The position numbers were made by a program, and so were the translations under genes. 64,000 nucleotides of DNA from Oscillospiraceae bacterium (GTDB lineage Bacteria; Bacillota; Clostridia; Oscillospirales; Oscillospiraceae), in assembly GCA_902793285.1 (NCBI GenBank), contig CADBCV010000013.1, positions 1 through 64,000 of the forward strand, written 5' to 3'. Below are positions 17,110 through 25,445 of the stretch, one piece after another. A model generated the notes under the pieces. That model had not been told where the DNA came from. It saw nothing but the letters and a program-made list of their open reading frames with translations, and made no database searches. Positions within the stretch are counted from its first letter, which is position 1; the number at the start of each line of letters is the position of its first letter.

Positions 17110-17685
17110 ATGAACGACAAAGATATTGTAAATCTGTACTGGGAACGCTCAGAACAAGCCATTGTAGAGACAGAAAAGAAATATGGACGATATTGCCATA
17201 TCATTGCGTACAATATACTGAATAGCAGTGAAGACTCTGAGGAATGTGTTAATGATACCTGGATGAGCGCGTGGAATGCAATGCCCGATAAGCGTCCGGA
17301 GCGGCTTAGCCCCTTTCTTGCTAAGATCACGCGCAATTTTGCGTTGACCAAGATCGTACGCCGCACAGCAAAAAAGCGCGGCGGCGGTGAAACGGGGCTT
17401 GCACTGGAAGAGTTGGACGAGTGCGTTGCTTCCAACTATGATCTGGAACAGGAGATTGAGGGGCGCGAACTCAGCCAAGCTATTGATCATTTTTTGGACA
17501 GTCTACCGGAAGAGGAACAACTAATATTTCTAGGTCGCTATTGGTTCCTGGCAACTGAACAGGAGATAGCAGAGAAAACAGGTTTGAGCCGAAGCGGTGT
17601 TGCTGCTGCATTAAAGCGGACAAGAAACAAGCTGAAAACCTATCTAATTACGGAGGGCTTATGTACTATTCAGAAAGAATCCTGA
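17110..17685 (+). CDS. ECF-type sigma factor, second copy
   Basis: A 191-residue sigma factor with ATG 17110 after AAAGGAGACAAG. Region 2: EDSEECVNDTWMSAWNAMP, PFLAKITRNFALTKI; region 4: LIFLGRYWFLATEQEIAEKT then SRSGVAAALKRTRNKLKTYL. It differs enough from the 14,022 copy to recognise other promoters. Its last 25 nt overlap the start of the DUF4179 gene downstream, showing translational coupling. Confidence 0.9.
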   Translation: MNDKDIVNLYWERSEQAIVETEKKYGRYCHIIAYNILNSSEDSEECVNDTWMSAWNAMPDKRPERLSPFLAKITRNFALTKIVRRTAKKRGGGETGLALEELDECVASNYDLEQEIEGRELSQAIDHFLDSLPEEEQLIFLGRYWFLATEQEIAEKTGLSRSGVAAALKRTRNKLKTYLITEGLCTIQKES

Positions 17686-18722
17686 TAGCCATCGGAGACG
17701 TCTCCGATGACAAGATTGAAAAAGTCAGTCAAGCCTTGAGCTATCAGAAATCAGAACATGGCAAACCCCATGCGTCCCATAGACCGATAAAAATTATCGT
17801 CATTGCAGCGGTAATTGCACTGATTATGGCTCTTGGCATGACGGCCTATGCAATTTATACTCACTGGTCACGCGGCATGGAGCAACAGTTCCCGGTCACG
17901 GACGTGGAGAAAGAACTAGCAGAGCAGAGCGGCCTGTCCGACATTTCCCAGACTGTCAGCGCCACAGCCAACGGCGTGACGATCTCGGTGGAGCAGACCG
18001 TCATCGACAGAGATACTGCTCACATCGCTCTGCGAATTGAGGGCTTTATGCTCCAGGAGGGACAATATCCCGACATTGGCGGCTGGTTACTAGCCTTTGA
18101 CGGAGAACGGGCGCCCAACATGACCGGCGGCTTCGTCGTGGAAAGAGATGCCAATGACAAGCTACTCTTCACTGCTCCAGACGGCTCGATGGAGTTTGAT
18201 TTCGCCGCAAAAGCCGGAGGCAAATGGGCGTCCTTCGAGGGGAAAGAGATCCGTGTGGTTCTCGAAAGCCTCGGCACCGGCGATAAAGGCAAGTACCAGC
18301 CGCTGGTGGAAGGCCCCTGGGAGCTTGTCTGGACGCCCAGCAGCAACAGCAAGCGGTTGACCATCCAGCCCGACGCAGCCCTCGGTGATACCGGGATCAA
18401 GCTGATCTCCGCAGAGGTTGGCCCAATTTCTGCGAAGGTCACGATGCAGCTTCCCGAACTCTGGGAGGGCTACAAGACCTTGGAGCATCACGATCTCCAG
18501 CTTGTAGGCGTGCGGCTAACGGACGGCACGGTGCTGACCAACATCTTCGGGCCTCCCTCGCAGGAGGGCTATGTGGATATTGACAATCTGATTCTTGAGC
18601 TGGACTACTCTTCTCACCAAATCCTCCAGCCAGAGCAGGTAGACACACTGATTTTTGCGAGCAATTTCCCTTGGGCGCGGACACTGACAAATAGTGAGCT
18701 AATAGTTGTTCCAATCAATTGA
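17661..18722 (+). CDS. DUF4179 membrane protein, putative anti-sigma of second ECF
   Basis: A 353-residue protein: cytoplasmic 45 residues, one transmembrane helix (IIVIAAVIALIMALGMTAYA), then a DUF4179 outer region (VTISVEQTVIDRDTAHIALR) and an immunoglobulin-like C-terminal part. This is the standard partner of this ECF group. It overlaps the sigma gene by 25 nt. Function as anti-sigma is inferred from position and topology, not from a recognised anti-sigma motif. Confidence 0.8.
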   Translation: MYYSERILIAIGDVSDDKIEKVSQALSYQKSEHGKPHASHRPIKIIVIAAVIALIMALGMTAYAIYTHWSRGMEQQFPVTDVEKELAEQSGLSDISQTVSATANGVTISVEQTVIDRDTAHIALRIEGFMLQEGQYPDIGGWLLAFDGERAPNMTGGFVVERDANDKLLFTAPDGSMEFDFAAKAGGKWASFEGKEIRVVLESLGTGDKGKYQPLVEGPWELVWTPSSNSKRLTIQPDAALGDTGIKLISAEVGPISAKVTMQLPELWEGYKTLEHHDLQLVGVRLTDGTVLTNIFGPPSQEGYVDIDNLILELDYSSHQILQPEQVDTLIFASNFPWARTLTNSELIVVPIN

Positions 18723-18997
18723 ACTATGGTGATAGCGTAAAGTGGACACCGGAAGCTGATGAAGAGATGATGGGAGCTTTTTGGGAATTCCCACAGATAA
18801 TTGAAGATCCGAGAATACTGAGGTGTAAACTGGGATTATTGAAAACGGCTGTCTGTTTACAGGTCACTTTGCTGAACGAATCTGAAATGGAGCGCCTGCG
18901 GGCAATTGGACCACAACAGTTCAGCGAATACCTTTATCCGGAAACCGGTGGTACATGGCATTATTTGTCTCAGAGAAAACGAGACGATAAGTTTTAA
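18719..18997 (+). CDS. Small hypothetical protein, weakly supported
   Basis: A 92-residue frame with a TTG start overlapping the stop of the DUF4179 gene. It reads MNYGDSVKWTPEADEEMMGA at the start and ends GTWHYLSQRKRDDKF. No domain is recognised. The overlap would allow coupled translation, but a TTG start and lack of known relatives keep the call weak; it may be a gene remnant. Confidence 0.3.
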   Translation: MNYGDSVKWTPEADEEMMGAFWEFPQIIEDPRILRCKLGLLKTAVCLQVTLLNESEMERLRAIGPQQFSEYLYPETGGTWHYLSQRKRDDKF

Positions 18998-19055
18998 GCG
19001 ACGCTCTTACCTGCACAAATCAATAATAGCAGAATGTATTCAGGAGGAACAAAAC

Positions 19056-19943
19056 ATGTCGGTCGATGTGATTATCAGACAGAAGGGGCTTTTTAGAAAG
19101 ACGCTTGCGCTGCAGCCTGTAACAGGCGGGGAACTGCGGTATGGAAAATATAACAGCGGTTGGCGGCTTGAAGAGGATGAAAAGCTTGACCTGACGGATT
19201 TCACCTGTTATCTGCCGGAGGCCATCGGGCGGGGGATCAGCGTAACATGGGACCCGAGGCAAAAACGCGAGGTATCGCTGCGTCTGCTGACGCCCACCGG
19301 CACCGAAGAGATCCGCGCCTTTTACCGCATGGTGGAGCGTGTCGTACACTTCTGGCACGGCGAGCTGGAGGTAGACGGCGGCACCATCAGTCTGGAGGAG
19401 TGGCTGAAGGGGCAGGAAGACTATTTTCGGTTCAATACTGAGGCGCTGAAGACCTTTTGTGAAGAGGTATTGAGGGGGGAGGGCGGCCAGTGCTTCTTCA
19501 GCGCCCGCTGGCCGCTTTTTCTGGGAAAAGAGGAAGCGCTGCTTTTCCTGAATCACCCGGAGACCTTCGATGCCTGGCTCCATGAGCGGCAGAGCGTGGA
19601 TGCCTATTACGCTGTTCCGGGATTCTTTGTAGATGAAAACGGTGAGACCTTCGGGCGCTATGCGCTTCCGGAGGACTGCCGCAGTATTTTCCCGCGCAAA
19701 GGCAGCGTCCCCTTCGGCGCGATTGATCCCGCGACAGGGAAAGCGTTGGAATGCACACGCTATGAGCTGGCGCTCTACTCAGGTACAGAAGGGCGTATCA
19801 TTGGGACAATTCCCTATGAGCGACTCTTTGAACGCTTCCCGCAGGACAAGCTCAGCCGCTACGATGATAGGTGCATGCTTTTAGAACCGCTTACGCTGGA
19901 TGAACTTCGGGCCTTGATGGGCGAAGACAATCATGATATTTAA
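19056..19943 (+). CDS. DUF4299 family protein
   Basis: A 295-residue protein whose start is set by AGGAGGA six nt before ATG 19056. It opens SVDVIIRQKGLFRKTLALQP and has acidic, beta-rich content with FYRMVERVVHFWHGELEVDG in the middle. I associate this pattern with DUF4299, a family of unknown function found in Firmicutes, commonly in clusters of small hypothetical genes as here. No signal peptide or catalytic motif seen. Confidence 0.6.
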   Translation: MSVDVIIRQKGLFRKTLALQPVTGGELRYGKYNSGWRLEEDEKLDLTDFTCYLPEAIGRGISVTWDPRQKREVSLRLLTPTGTEEIRAFYRMVERVVHFWHGELEVDGGTISLEEWLKGQEDYFRFNTEALKTFCEEVLRGEGGQCFFSARWPLFLGKEEALLFLNHPETFDAWLHERQSVDAYYAVPGFFVDENGETFGRYALPEDCRSIFPRKGSVPFGAIDPATGKALECTRYELALYSGTEGRIIGTIPYERLFERFPQDKLSRYDDRCMLLEPLTLDELRALMGEDNHDI

Positions 19944-19979
19944 CTATGACGTATAATGAAAAGATGCAAGGGAAATAAC

Positions 19980-20387
19980 ATGTGGACTGAACTGAAAACC
20001 GAGGAGGAGCTTGCAGCCTTTATGAATCAAGTATGCGGCTTCCACGACAGCGTGCTCAAGGAGCTTTCCTATGTCAGCGGCGCGCATGTGGACAAAGATT
20101 TGAACATGCACCCCGTGGATGACAAAGCCTGCCTTCGTGTGCTGATCCAGCGGCAGGACGAGACGCTGCCCGCGCTGGAATTGGAGTTTTCGGGCTTACA
20201 GGAACTGCGGCTTTACCCGACTGATCCGGCTTACACCAGCGAGATTCTGGACGCCGCCCTGTTCCTTTGGGATGGACTCATCTGCTGGTGTGACTGCGGC
20301 GACATTGGCCCGGAAAATTTCGACGACTACCGTGGGACAAGCGTCCGCGCCAAGTCTCTCCGCTGGCGGCCAATCGCCGGAGCATAG
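19980..20387 (+). CDS. Hypothetical protein
   Basis: A 135-residue protein; ATG 19980 is preceded by AAGGGAAATAAC. Sequence features are a HDSVLKELSYVSGAHVD segment and a cysteine-containing patch LICWCDCGDIGPENFDDYRG. This type of small acidic protein resembles polymorphic-toxin immunity proteins in style only; no family is recognised and no toxin gene is adjacent. It follows the DUF4299 gene by 36 nt and may share its transcript. Confidence 0.55.
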   Translation: MWTELKTEEELAAFMNQVCGFHDSVLKELSYVSGAHVDKDLNMHPVDDKACLRVLIQRQDETLPALELEFSGLQELRLYPTDPAYTSEILDAALFLWDGLICWCDCGDIGPENFDDYRGTSVRAKSLRWRPIAGA

Positions 20388-20392
20388 GATAA

Positions 20393-20800
20393 GGGGGCAG
20401 TTATCTCTCAGACGGACAGCTCGTGGCCTCGGAGCGTTACGAAGACGGTCGTGTATCCGAACGTGAGTTTATCCTTCGAGAAGAGAAACGAGAGATTGGG
20501 CTCTCTTTTACGCTTCCAGAACATTTTCCGCCCGAGCTCTTCTTTGTCAGTCTGTGTCAATACGATGACGCAGGGAAGCTTGTAAGCTATTCTGCTCTGC
20601 TTGCTCGTGTTACGGTTTTCTGGGAGGAATGGTATGAATACCGGGGCGATGGTCTGATTGACAGGGCCTATTACCGGGAGACAATCGCGACGCACGGAAC
20701 CGGCAGCCAGTCCAGCCACCGCCTTCTGCACGATGAGAACGGTATCGTGACCGCATATGAATCGGAGAACGGTCATGTGTATGAGGTTCAGAGGGGATAA
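20393..20800 (+). pseudogene. Hypothetical protein, apparently N-terminally truncated
   Basis: The frame opens right after TAA 20390 and reads GGSYLSDGQLVASERYEDGR onward to VYEVQRG without a credible start codon or ribosome site; the first candidate is GTG 20423, which lies inside what looks like a continuous domain. That suggests the 5' part was lost in the junction with the preceding gene. The remaining part is beta-rich (RREFILREEKREIGL-like, WEEWYEYRGDGLIDRAYY). Family unknown. Confidence 0.4.
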
Positions 20801-20829
20801 CAGAGGAGAATTTGAGAGACTGAAAGAAT

Positions 20830-21471
20830 ATGAGTTTGAAAGTATTGAGTCTGGCGATCGGCGCAATATGGGGCTTGCTTGCGTGGATGTTTCTGCGCGC
20901 GGTAAATCCGGAGAATGCGTGGATGGCAATTCCGGCGGGGATCGGCTTTACACTGCTGCTGTATGCTCTTTTAAAAATCATCCTGCACTTTGAGGATAAG
21001 CGCTATGCACAGGTCGAGGCTGGGTTCAGCGAAACACCGCGCTTTGCCTGCGAAGGAGTCGTTTATCTCGGCAGGGAAGTCCGCGGTGTACGAATCTATC
21101 TCTTTGAGAGCAGTATCAAGCTTGTCAGCATGGACAAAAAGCCCGGACTTGATTTTACAATGCCCTTTTCCTGTATTCAGAAGGTTCAGCGAGAGGAAAC
21201 GCGCAGCCTTATGATACTCCATATGTACGGCGCTGATGAGAACATGGAGCTTCACTTTGCCAGCCGCGATGCCATGAAGGTCGCCGACATGATCGACACG
21301 GCTATGAGAGAATCAAACGATTTCGGTTTAGGAGAGAAGGATATGGCTGCCATGCCCGAAATGCGGGGCCAGAAGCAAGATCAAAATCTACGAGGACACT
21401 GTACTATTGAAATTTCCCCTATACTGTACCAAGTGCAAGAAAGAAACCAAACTCGGCGTGATAAAATTTAA
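20830..21471 (+). CDS. Two-helix membrane protein with out-of-frame 3' fusion
   Basis: A 213-residue frame with ATG 20830. Two transmembrane helices lie at about 3-22 and 31-50, followed by a PH-like soluble domain (FACEGVVYLGREVRGVRIYL; SLMILHMYGADENMELHF). Native sequence appears to end near residue 171 (GLGEKD); the last 42 residues are the antisense of nothing but an out-of-frame reading of a KTR-type gene. The original stop was therefore lost by fusion. Function unknown. Confidence 0.55.
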   Translation: MSLKVLSLAIGAIWGLLAWMFLRAVNPENAWMAIPAGIGFTLLLYALLKIILHFEDKRYAQVEAGFSETPRFACEGVVYLGREVRGVRIYLFESSIKLVSMDKKPGLDFTMPFSCIQKVQREETRSLMILHMYGADENMELHFASRDAMKVADMIDTAMRESNDFGLGEKDMAAMPEMRGQKQDQNLRGHCTIEISPILYQVQERNQTRRDKI

Positions 21472-21502
21472 GATCGTAGTCAGCGACGAGCCAGACGCTT
21501 AA
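21344..21502 (+). pseudogene. Cysteine-rich KTR-domain protein, start codon lost
   Basis: In the +1 frame relative to the membrane protein, 52 codons read WLPCPKCGARSKIKIYEDTV then LLKFPLYCTKCKKETKL and end EPDA-TAA. The paired CxxC motifs and TVLLKFPL core are those of the Cys_rich_KTR proteins (a zinc-ribbon type found in Tn916-like elements). The usual M-W start is missing: ATG at 21343 is two bases out of register. A small deletion or fusion has removed the start. Confidence 0.6.
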
Positions 21503-21507
21503 AGCGC

Positions 21508-21549
21508 AGAGCCTGCTACTCCGTGAGTGGAGAAGCAGGCTCTTTTTTA
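21508..21549. terminator. Terminator between convergent genes
   Basis: AGAGCCTGCT and AGCAGGCTCT form a 10-bp stem, followed by TTTTTT on the plus strand. Confidence 0.75.
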
Positions 21550-21897
21550 TTTTGCGGCAGCAAGGCTTTGACTTTTGACTATTTCCAGCGCAGCCTGGAC
21601 AACAGGAAGAAGGGCTCTTATTTGTTCATCGTTGCAGTCTGAAAGCATAATCTCAAGCTGCTTTCTGGCAGGATCATCTTCAGATTTGCCAGGGTAAAAG
21701 ATCGCTGTTGGGTCAAATTGCAGTTCTGTGACCAGCGCATACAGTAAATCCAACTGCGGATTACCTTCACCATGTTCAATTTTGCGGATTGTTTGCTCCG
21801 TTATACCAGCTTTTTCTGCAAGCTCTGCCTGTGTCATTTTCAGACGCTTACGATTATTGAAAATTAAATCGCCCAAGCGTTTCGCATAATCCGACAT
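21547..21897 (-). CDS. XRE-family HTH regulator
   Basis: A 116-residue protein with an N-terminal Cro/C1 helix-turn-helix (KMTQAELAEKAGITEQTIRK IEHG, residues about 18-42) and a helical C-terminal tail. ATG 21897 follows AGGTGAAG. Sits near the integrase end of the element and would be a candidate repressor of excision or transfer genes; this is inferred from position only. Confidence 0.85.
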   Translation of the reverse strand: MSDYAKRLGDLIFNNRKRLKMTQAELAEKAGITEQTIRKIEHGEGNPQLDLLYALVTELQFDPTAIFYPGKSEDDPARKQLEIMLSDCNDEQIRALLPVVQAALEIVKSQSLAAAK

Positions 21898-22159
21898 TTT
21901 TCTTCACCTCAAGCCGATTTTACAATATCGGTTTTGCTGCCGGAATCAAGCAAATTTTCTTTTTTACCGAAAATTTAGTAATGGTAAACTTTTTATGACC
22001 AAAAGCGCGAACAGATTACAAGAATTGTCGAATGCCGGTGAGAATGTTCTTCTCTCGTAGTGTTTATAGAGGAGCGCGTCGAGCGACACGGCAACACAAA
22101 ACGAATTATGTGCGGTATTATATAAGCGCAGTTCAAAAAATAATCATAGGAGAAAGAGT

Positions 22160-22532
22160 ATGAATTGTTTATGTCAGGAGATCGAAAAGAATCTGGTGCA
22201 GCCGGAGGAAATTGCCAGATTGCTTAGGAGCATCGGAGCGTCGGGGAGACTCGTAGGGTTCAAGTATGTAGTGTTTATTGTCTTCATGAACATGCAGAAA
22301 CCGGATGAACGCTACTGGATTACCAAATGTGCCCCCGGACGCGGCAAAGGAATTTCATGTCCGGCCTTCTTCTGTCGAACACGCAATCCGTACCCTGATT
22401 GCCTCCTGCTGGGATCGTAATGACCATTCTGATCTAAACCGTGTGGCTGGAATTAAACTGGAGAAAATGCCAAAAAACAGCGAGTTTATTGATATTCTCG
22501 TCTCGTATCTGCGATACGGTACATACAAATGA
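22160..22532 (+). pseudogene. Stand-alone Spo0A C-terminal domain protein, frameshifted
   Basis: ATG 22160 behind AGGAG. The first frame reads EEIARLLRSIGASGRLVGFK and ends its match at YWITK; the match resumes in another frame as PDAAKEFHVRPSSVEHAIRT and runs to 22532. Together they form one Spo0A_C-like DNA-binding domain (HVRPSSVEHAIR is the recognition-helix region). The switch lies at a run of five C (22332-22336); one C fewer restores C-A-P-D-A-A-K. Such short Spo0A_C proteins occur on clostridial mobile elements. Either a sequencing slip or a real mutation. Confidence 0.6.
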
Positions 22533-22639
22533 CAGCGTTAACGAAGTGAACGGTCTTGCCCGTTCACAGAAGCGCACCGACTCAGCGCGTTTCTGTGAGC
22601 CGGGAGGCTCCATATTTTACTCTAACGTGAAACGCTAAT

Positions 22640-23200
22640 AATTGACAGGGCAGGTAGATTCATCCTGCTTGCGGGAAGCCAGACAGCGGGTGAACTGAAC
22701 TGTGCCCCTTCCGAGACTCGAAAGAATGGCAACAGCACCAATGCTGTACAAGAAAACAGAAAAATGGTCTTGAAAACCGTTTTAAGCGGAAGGGGCTTTT
22801 CGGCCCGTCTGAATCGTAACTTGAAAACTGAATATACAGTGTTAAAGGCACAAAACCTGCGTGGCCGAAAGGCCAGCGGCATAAGGAACGGCGCCAGGAT
22901 GGTATTTGAGATATCGGAGCGATCTACGGAGCCTTAGACCCGGTTGTGGTAAACCGGTGCGCCATGACAGCGCAGGGGATCATGAAACTTGCTCACGCGC
23001 TCCCACGGATTTGAGGGGCAGTACGGAAACACTCGCCAGCCGATCACAGACGGCGGTGCTTCGGTGCTATGACAGTCTGAACCGCAGACGGCCTTTAACA
23101 TTCCCGCGTCAGGGTGCGTGGCAAATATGACGAACTCAGGTAAATGACAACAGGCTAATACTACGATTATTTTTCTGCTTTAGAAAAATTTTCAGGCACT
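22640..23200 (+). ncRNA. Candidate large structured RNA upstream of excisionase
   Basis: About 560 nt hold no gene but many stable hairpins. CCCCTTCCG (22705-22713) pairs perfectly with CGGAAGGGG (22787-22795), closing a junction that contains ACAGC/GCTGT (22732-22747) and an 8-bp stem (22761-22783). Further: a GAAA-tetraloop hairpin TGGCC-GAAA-GGCCA (22862-22875), CCGGTT/AACCGG (22940-22957), GCGC/GCGC nearby, a UUCG-loop hairpin GGTGC/GTGCT (23055-23068), and GTCTG/CAGAC (23075-23089). GNRA and UUCG caps point to selection at RNA level. Size and context (mobile element, next to tRNA-targeted integrase) recall ornate large RNAs such as ROOL or GOLLD, but I cannot confirm any class. Strand is inferred from the tetraloops. 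TTGACA is at 22642 without a clear -10. Confidence 0.5.
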
Positions 23201-23303
23201 GTAGTCTGTCGAAGCCAGATACCACGCGTTGGCTGCAAAAAAACGCCAGCGCGTTCATGTGGCTTTGATGAAAAGCAAGGAAAATAAACAGGAGGCTTTC
23301 AAT

Positions 23304-23492
23304 ATGGAATGTACAGAAGCGATTGCCCGCAGAACTTATCGTGTAGAGGAAATAGCGACGATGCTCGGTATCAGTCGTGCAGCGGCTTATAACTTAGTCA
23401 GCTCGGGGCATATACGCGCGATTCGCGCCGGGCGTCTGATTCTGATCCCAGTGGATGCGCTGGAGGACTTTCTACAGCGTACCTCCCGATAA
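23304..23492 (+). CDS. xis: Excisionase-type HTH protein
   Basis: A 62-residue MerR/Xis-like winged helix protein: YRVEEIATMLGISRAAAYNL then IRAIRAGRLILIPVDALEDF. This is the standard DNA-binding excisionase fold of helix_turn_helix_17 type. Start ATG 23304 is set by AGGAGG nine nt upstream. It lies 115 nt before the integrase gene, the classic xis-int order, and would bend DNA at the attachment site to favour excision. Confidence 0.8.
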   Translation: MECTEAIARRTYRVEEIATMLGISRAAAYNLVSSGHIRAIRAGRLILIPVDALEDFLQRTSR

Positions 23493-23607
23493 AGGCGTAA
23501 TCCTCCCGCCTGCCAAACTTGCCAACGCCATACCGTCATGGTAGTATGGGCGCGAGCAAACAATCAATAGACGGCAGAGGGGAGGTTATACGAAGGAGAT
23601 TTTTAAT

Positions 23608-24873
23608 ATGTCGTGTGAAAAACGTGGCAAGGTTTGGCGCGTATCCTACCGCCATAACGGAGTTATCTACAAAGAGACTTTTGATACGGAAAAACAGGCA
23701 CGGGCAAGAGATGCCATTGTAAAAGCAGAAAAGGAGTCGGGGACTTTTTCTCCCCCTCATGCGCTGATTGACCCTGAAAAGAATCCGCGCGGTTATGGCA
23801 AGGGCATCACGGTTCGGGAGCTGATGAAGCGTTTTGTCGAAGAATACGGCCCGACTGAGTGGAAGCCGAATGTGCTGGCGCAGAATCGCAACCGGATCGA
23901 GTATTACATTAACCCTTTCCTGGGCGATGAGCTTCTTATGGACCTCAGTGTACAGCGTATTGAGCGTTACTACAGAGATCTGCTCAAAACCCCTTCGGTG
24001 GACGATCCCGATGAGACGGTAGGGAAGAGCGTGATCGAGAAGATCCACACCATGCTGTGTACAGCCTACAAGCAGGCCCAGCGTTGGGGCTATGTCCCCC
24101 GCGATGAAAAGACCGTTGTGTCCCTGGCTCGCCGTCCAAGGTACAGGTCGGATGAACGGGAGATCTGGACGCCGCAGCAGTATCGTACAGCGCTGGATTC
24201 CTGCGAGCACCACGGTTTGCGGCTCTGGCTGCTTCTTTCCGCCTCCTGTTCGGCGCGGATCGGGGAGCTGCTCGGCCTCCAATGGGACTGTGTAGAGTTC
24301 AGCGACGACGGCACTGCCTCGATTACCTTCCGCCAGCAGCTCCAGCGTATGGATCGGGAGGGGATGACCAACAGCGAAAAGTTTGAGGTCTATTATGCCT
24401 TCCCGTCCGGCAGGGACAGCAAAACAGTCCTGGCCTTGTGCGGTATGAAGGATAAGACCGGAGCTGCCGCTCCTCCTCGGACAGTCTATGTGGGGGCTCA
24501 GGTCGCCGCAGCTCTGAAAGCGGAGCAGCAGCGCCAGAAAACGCTCAAGATCGTACACGGACGGCATTACGAGGATTTCAATATCGTCATCGCCCAGGAC
24601 TTGGGCAGGCCGTTTGAAGAGCATGAGATTCGCAGAAAGCTCAAAAAACTTTGCGAGGATGCGTCTCTGCCGGTGGTCGTCCCTCATGCGATGCGGCATC
24701 TGAGCGTGACCCTGAAGCTCCTGATTTCCGGGGATGTCAAGGCTGTTCAGGCTGACAGCGGCCATAAGGACGCCGGAATGGTCCTGAATCGGTATAGTCA
24801 TGCCATAGATGCTGAGCGGAAAAAGATGGCGATGCAGCTCGACGGGTTGCTTTACTGTCCCGGTCAGACGTGA
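23608..24873 (+). CDS. int: Tyrosine site-specific integrase
   Basis: A 421-residue phage-type integrase that would recombine the element with the tRNA-Thr site. Order: N-terminal arm-binding AP2-like domain (VWRVSYRHNGVIYKETFDTE, 8-50), core-binding SAM-like domain (about 70-175), catalytic domain. Catalytic residues visible: Arg in CSARIGELLGLQWD, HAMRH (H-x-x-R), GHKDAGMVLNRYSH with the His and the tyrosine nucleophile. Length is normal. ATG 23608 follows GAAGGAG. The gene points toward the tRNA-Thr 3' end 264 nt away, and repeated TGTTCCCAA sites lie between. Confidence 0.92.
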   Translation: MSCEKRGKVWRVSYRHNGVIYKETFDTEKQARARDAIVKAEKESGTFSPPHALIDPEKNPRGYGKGITVRELMKRFVEEYGPTEWKPNVLAQNRNRIEYYINPFLGDELLMDLSVQRIERYYRDLLKTPSVDDPDETVGKSVIEKIHTMLCTAYKQAQRWGYVPRDEKTVVSLARRPRYRSDEREIWTPQQYRTALDSCEHHGLRLWLLLSASCSARIGELLGLQWDCVEFSDDGTASITFRQQLQRMDREGMTNSEKFEVYYAFPSGRDSKTVLALCGMKDKTGAAAPPRTVYVGAQVAAALKAEQQRQKTLKIVHGRHYEDFNIVIAQDLGRPFEEHEIRRKLKKLCEDASLPVVVPHAMRHLSVTLKLLISGDVKAVQADSGHKDAGMVLNRYSHAIDAERKKMAMQLDGLLYCPGQT

Positions 24874-24882
24874 CCGAAAGAG

Positions 24883-25063
24883 TGTTCCCAAGCAAGCCTC
24901 CGCGACAGGAGCGTGTTTCCAATGTCCCCAATGTTCCCATGCTGTCTGATGCGTCTAAAGCGCAAAAATAGTCTCTCAGATAGCCTGAGAGACGGTAAAA
25001 TCAGCACTTTTTTGGAGAAATGAAAGCGCACGCAAAAGACTGGGCGTTCCCAAGTGTTCCCAA
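24883..25063 (+). repeat. Six TGTTCCCAA-like direct repeats, candidate integrase arm sites
   Basis: Nine-base copies at 24883 (TGTTCCCAA), 24914 (TGTTTCCAA), 24923 (TGTCCCCAA), 24932 (TGTTCCCAT), 25045 (CGTTCCCAA) and 25055 (TGTTCCCAA). Three are exactly head to tail. They lie between int and the tRNA, where the arm-binding domain of a tyrosine integrase is expected to bind. A 9-bp hairpin (GTCTCTCAG/CTGAGAGAC, 24972-24994) separates the two groups. Confidence 0.55.
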
Positions 25064-25110
25064 AGGAAAACGCACTACAAAAACCCCCTCGAAAATGCCC
25101 CGAAAAGTTA

Positions 25111-25137
25111 AAAAAACACCCGAAAATCGGGTGTTTT
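25111..25137 (-). terminator. Terminator of tRNA-Thr
   Basis: AACACCCGA/TCGGGTGTT stem with T run in the minus direction, directly after the CCA end of the tRNA. Confidence 0.75.
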
Positions 25138-25213
<76 letters not shown>

Positions 25214-25247
25214 AAAGTATATGCCCCTTATAGAAGGGGCATATCTG

Positions 25248-25312
25248 TGGCGACCGAGAAGGGACTTGAACCCTCGACCTCCGGCGTGACAGGCCGGCGT
25301 TCTAACCCAGAC
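25248..25312 (-). pseudogene. 5'-truncated tRNA-Asp relic (anticodon GTC)
   Basis: The 3' part of a tRNA-Asp is perfect: end of D loop (GGTTAGAAC), anticodon arm GCCGGCC-TGTCACG-type with GTC, T arm GAGGG-TTCAAGT-CCCTT, acceptor strand CTCGGTCG and CCA. The 5' acceptor strand and D-stem strand (about 16 nt) are missing and replaced by unrelated sequence (GGGTCCC). It cannot fold into a tRNA. Such 3' fragments are left at the far end of elements that integrate into tRNA genes, or arise by deletion. Confidence 0.7.
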
Positions 25313-25445
25313 GGGACCCGATTTGTCAAGCGCCTTTTTCAAAAAATTCCCCATCTTTTCTTGGCGCGGCAGGGACAGCCTCGGGCGGCGGGCCTGGCGG
25401 CGGAAAAAATGCAGCGCTTTTTCGCCCAAAGTCGGGGGCTTTTGC

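Noticed and set aside
22640-23200. Group II intron
   Set aside because: GTGCG occurs at about 22,957, but there is no domain V hairpin, no AC end in the right context and no intron-encoded reverse transcriptase.
22640-23200. CRISPR array
   Set aside because: No regularly spaced identical repeats in this or any other part of the window, and no cas genes.
23536-24891. Minus-strand frame of 451 codons opposite the integrase
   Set aside because: The integrase has all catalytic motifs on the plus strand; the antisense frame has no recognisable domain or start signal.
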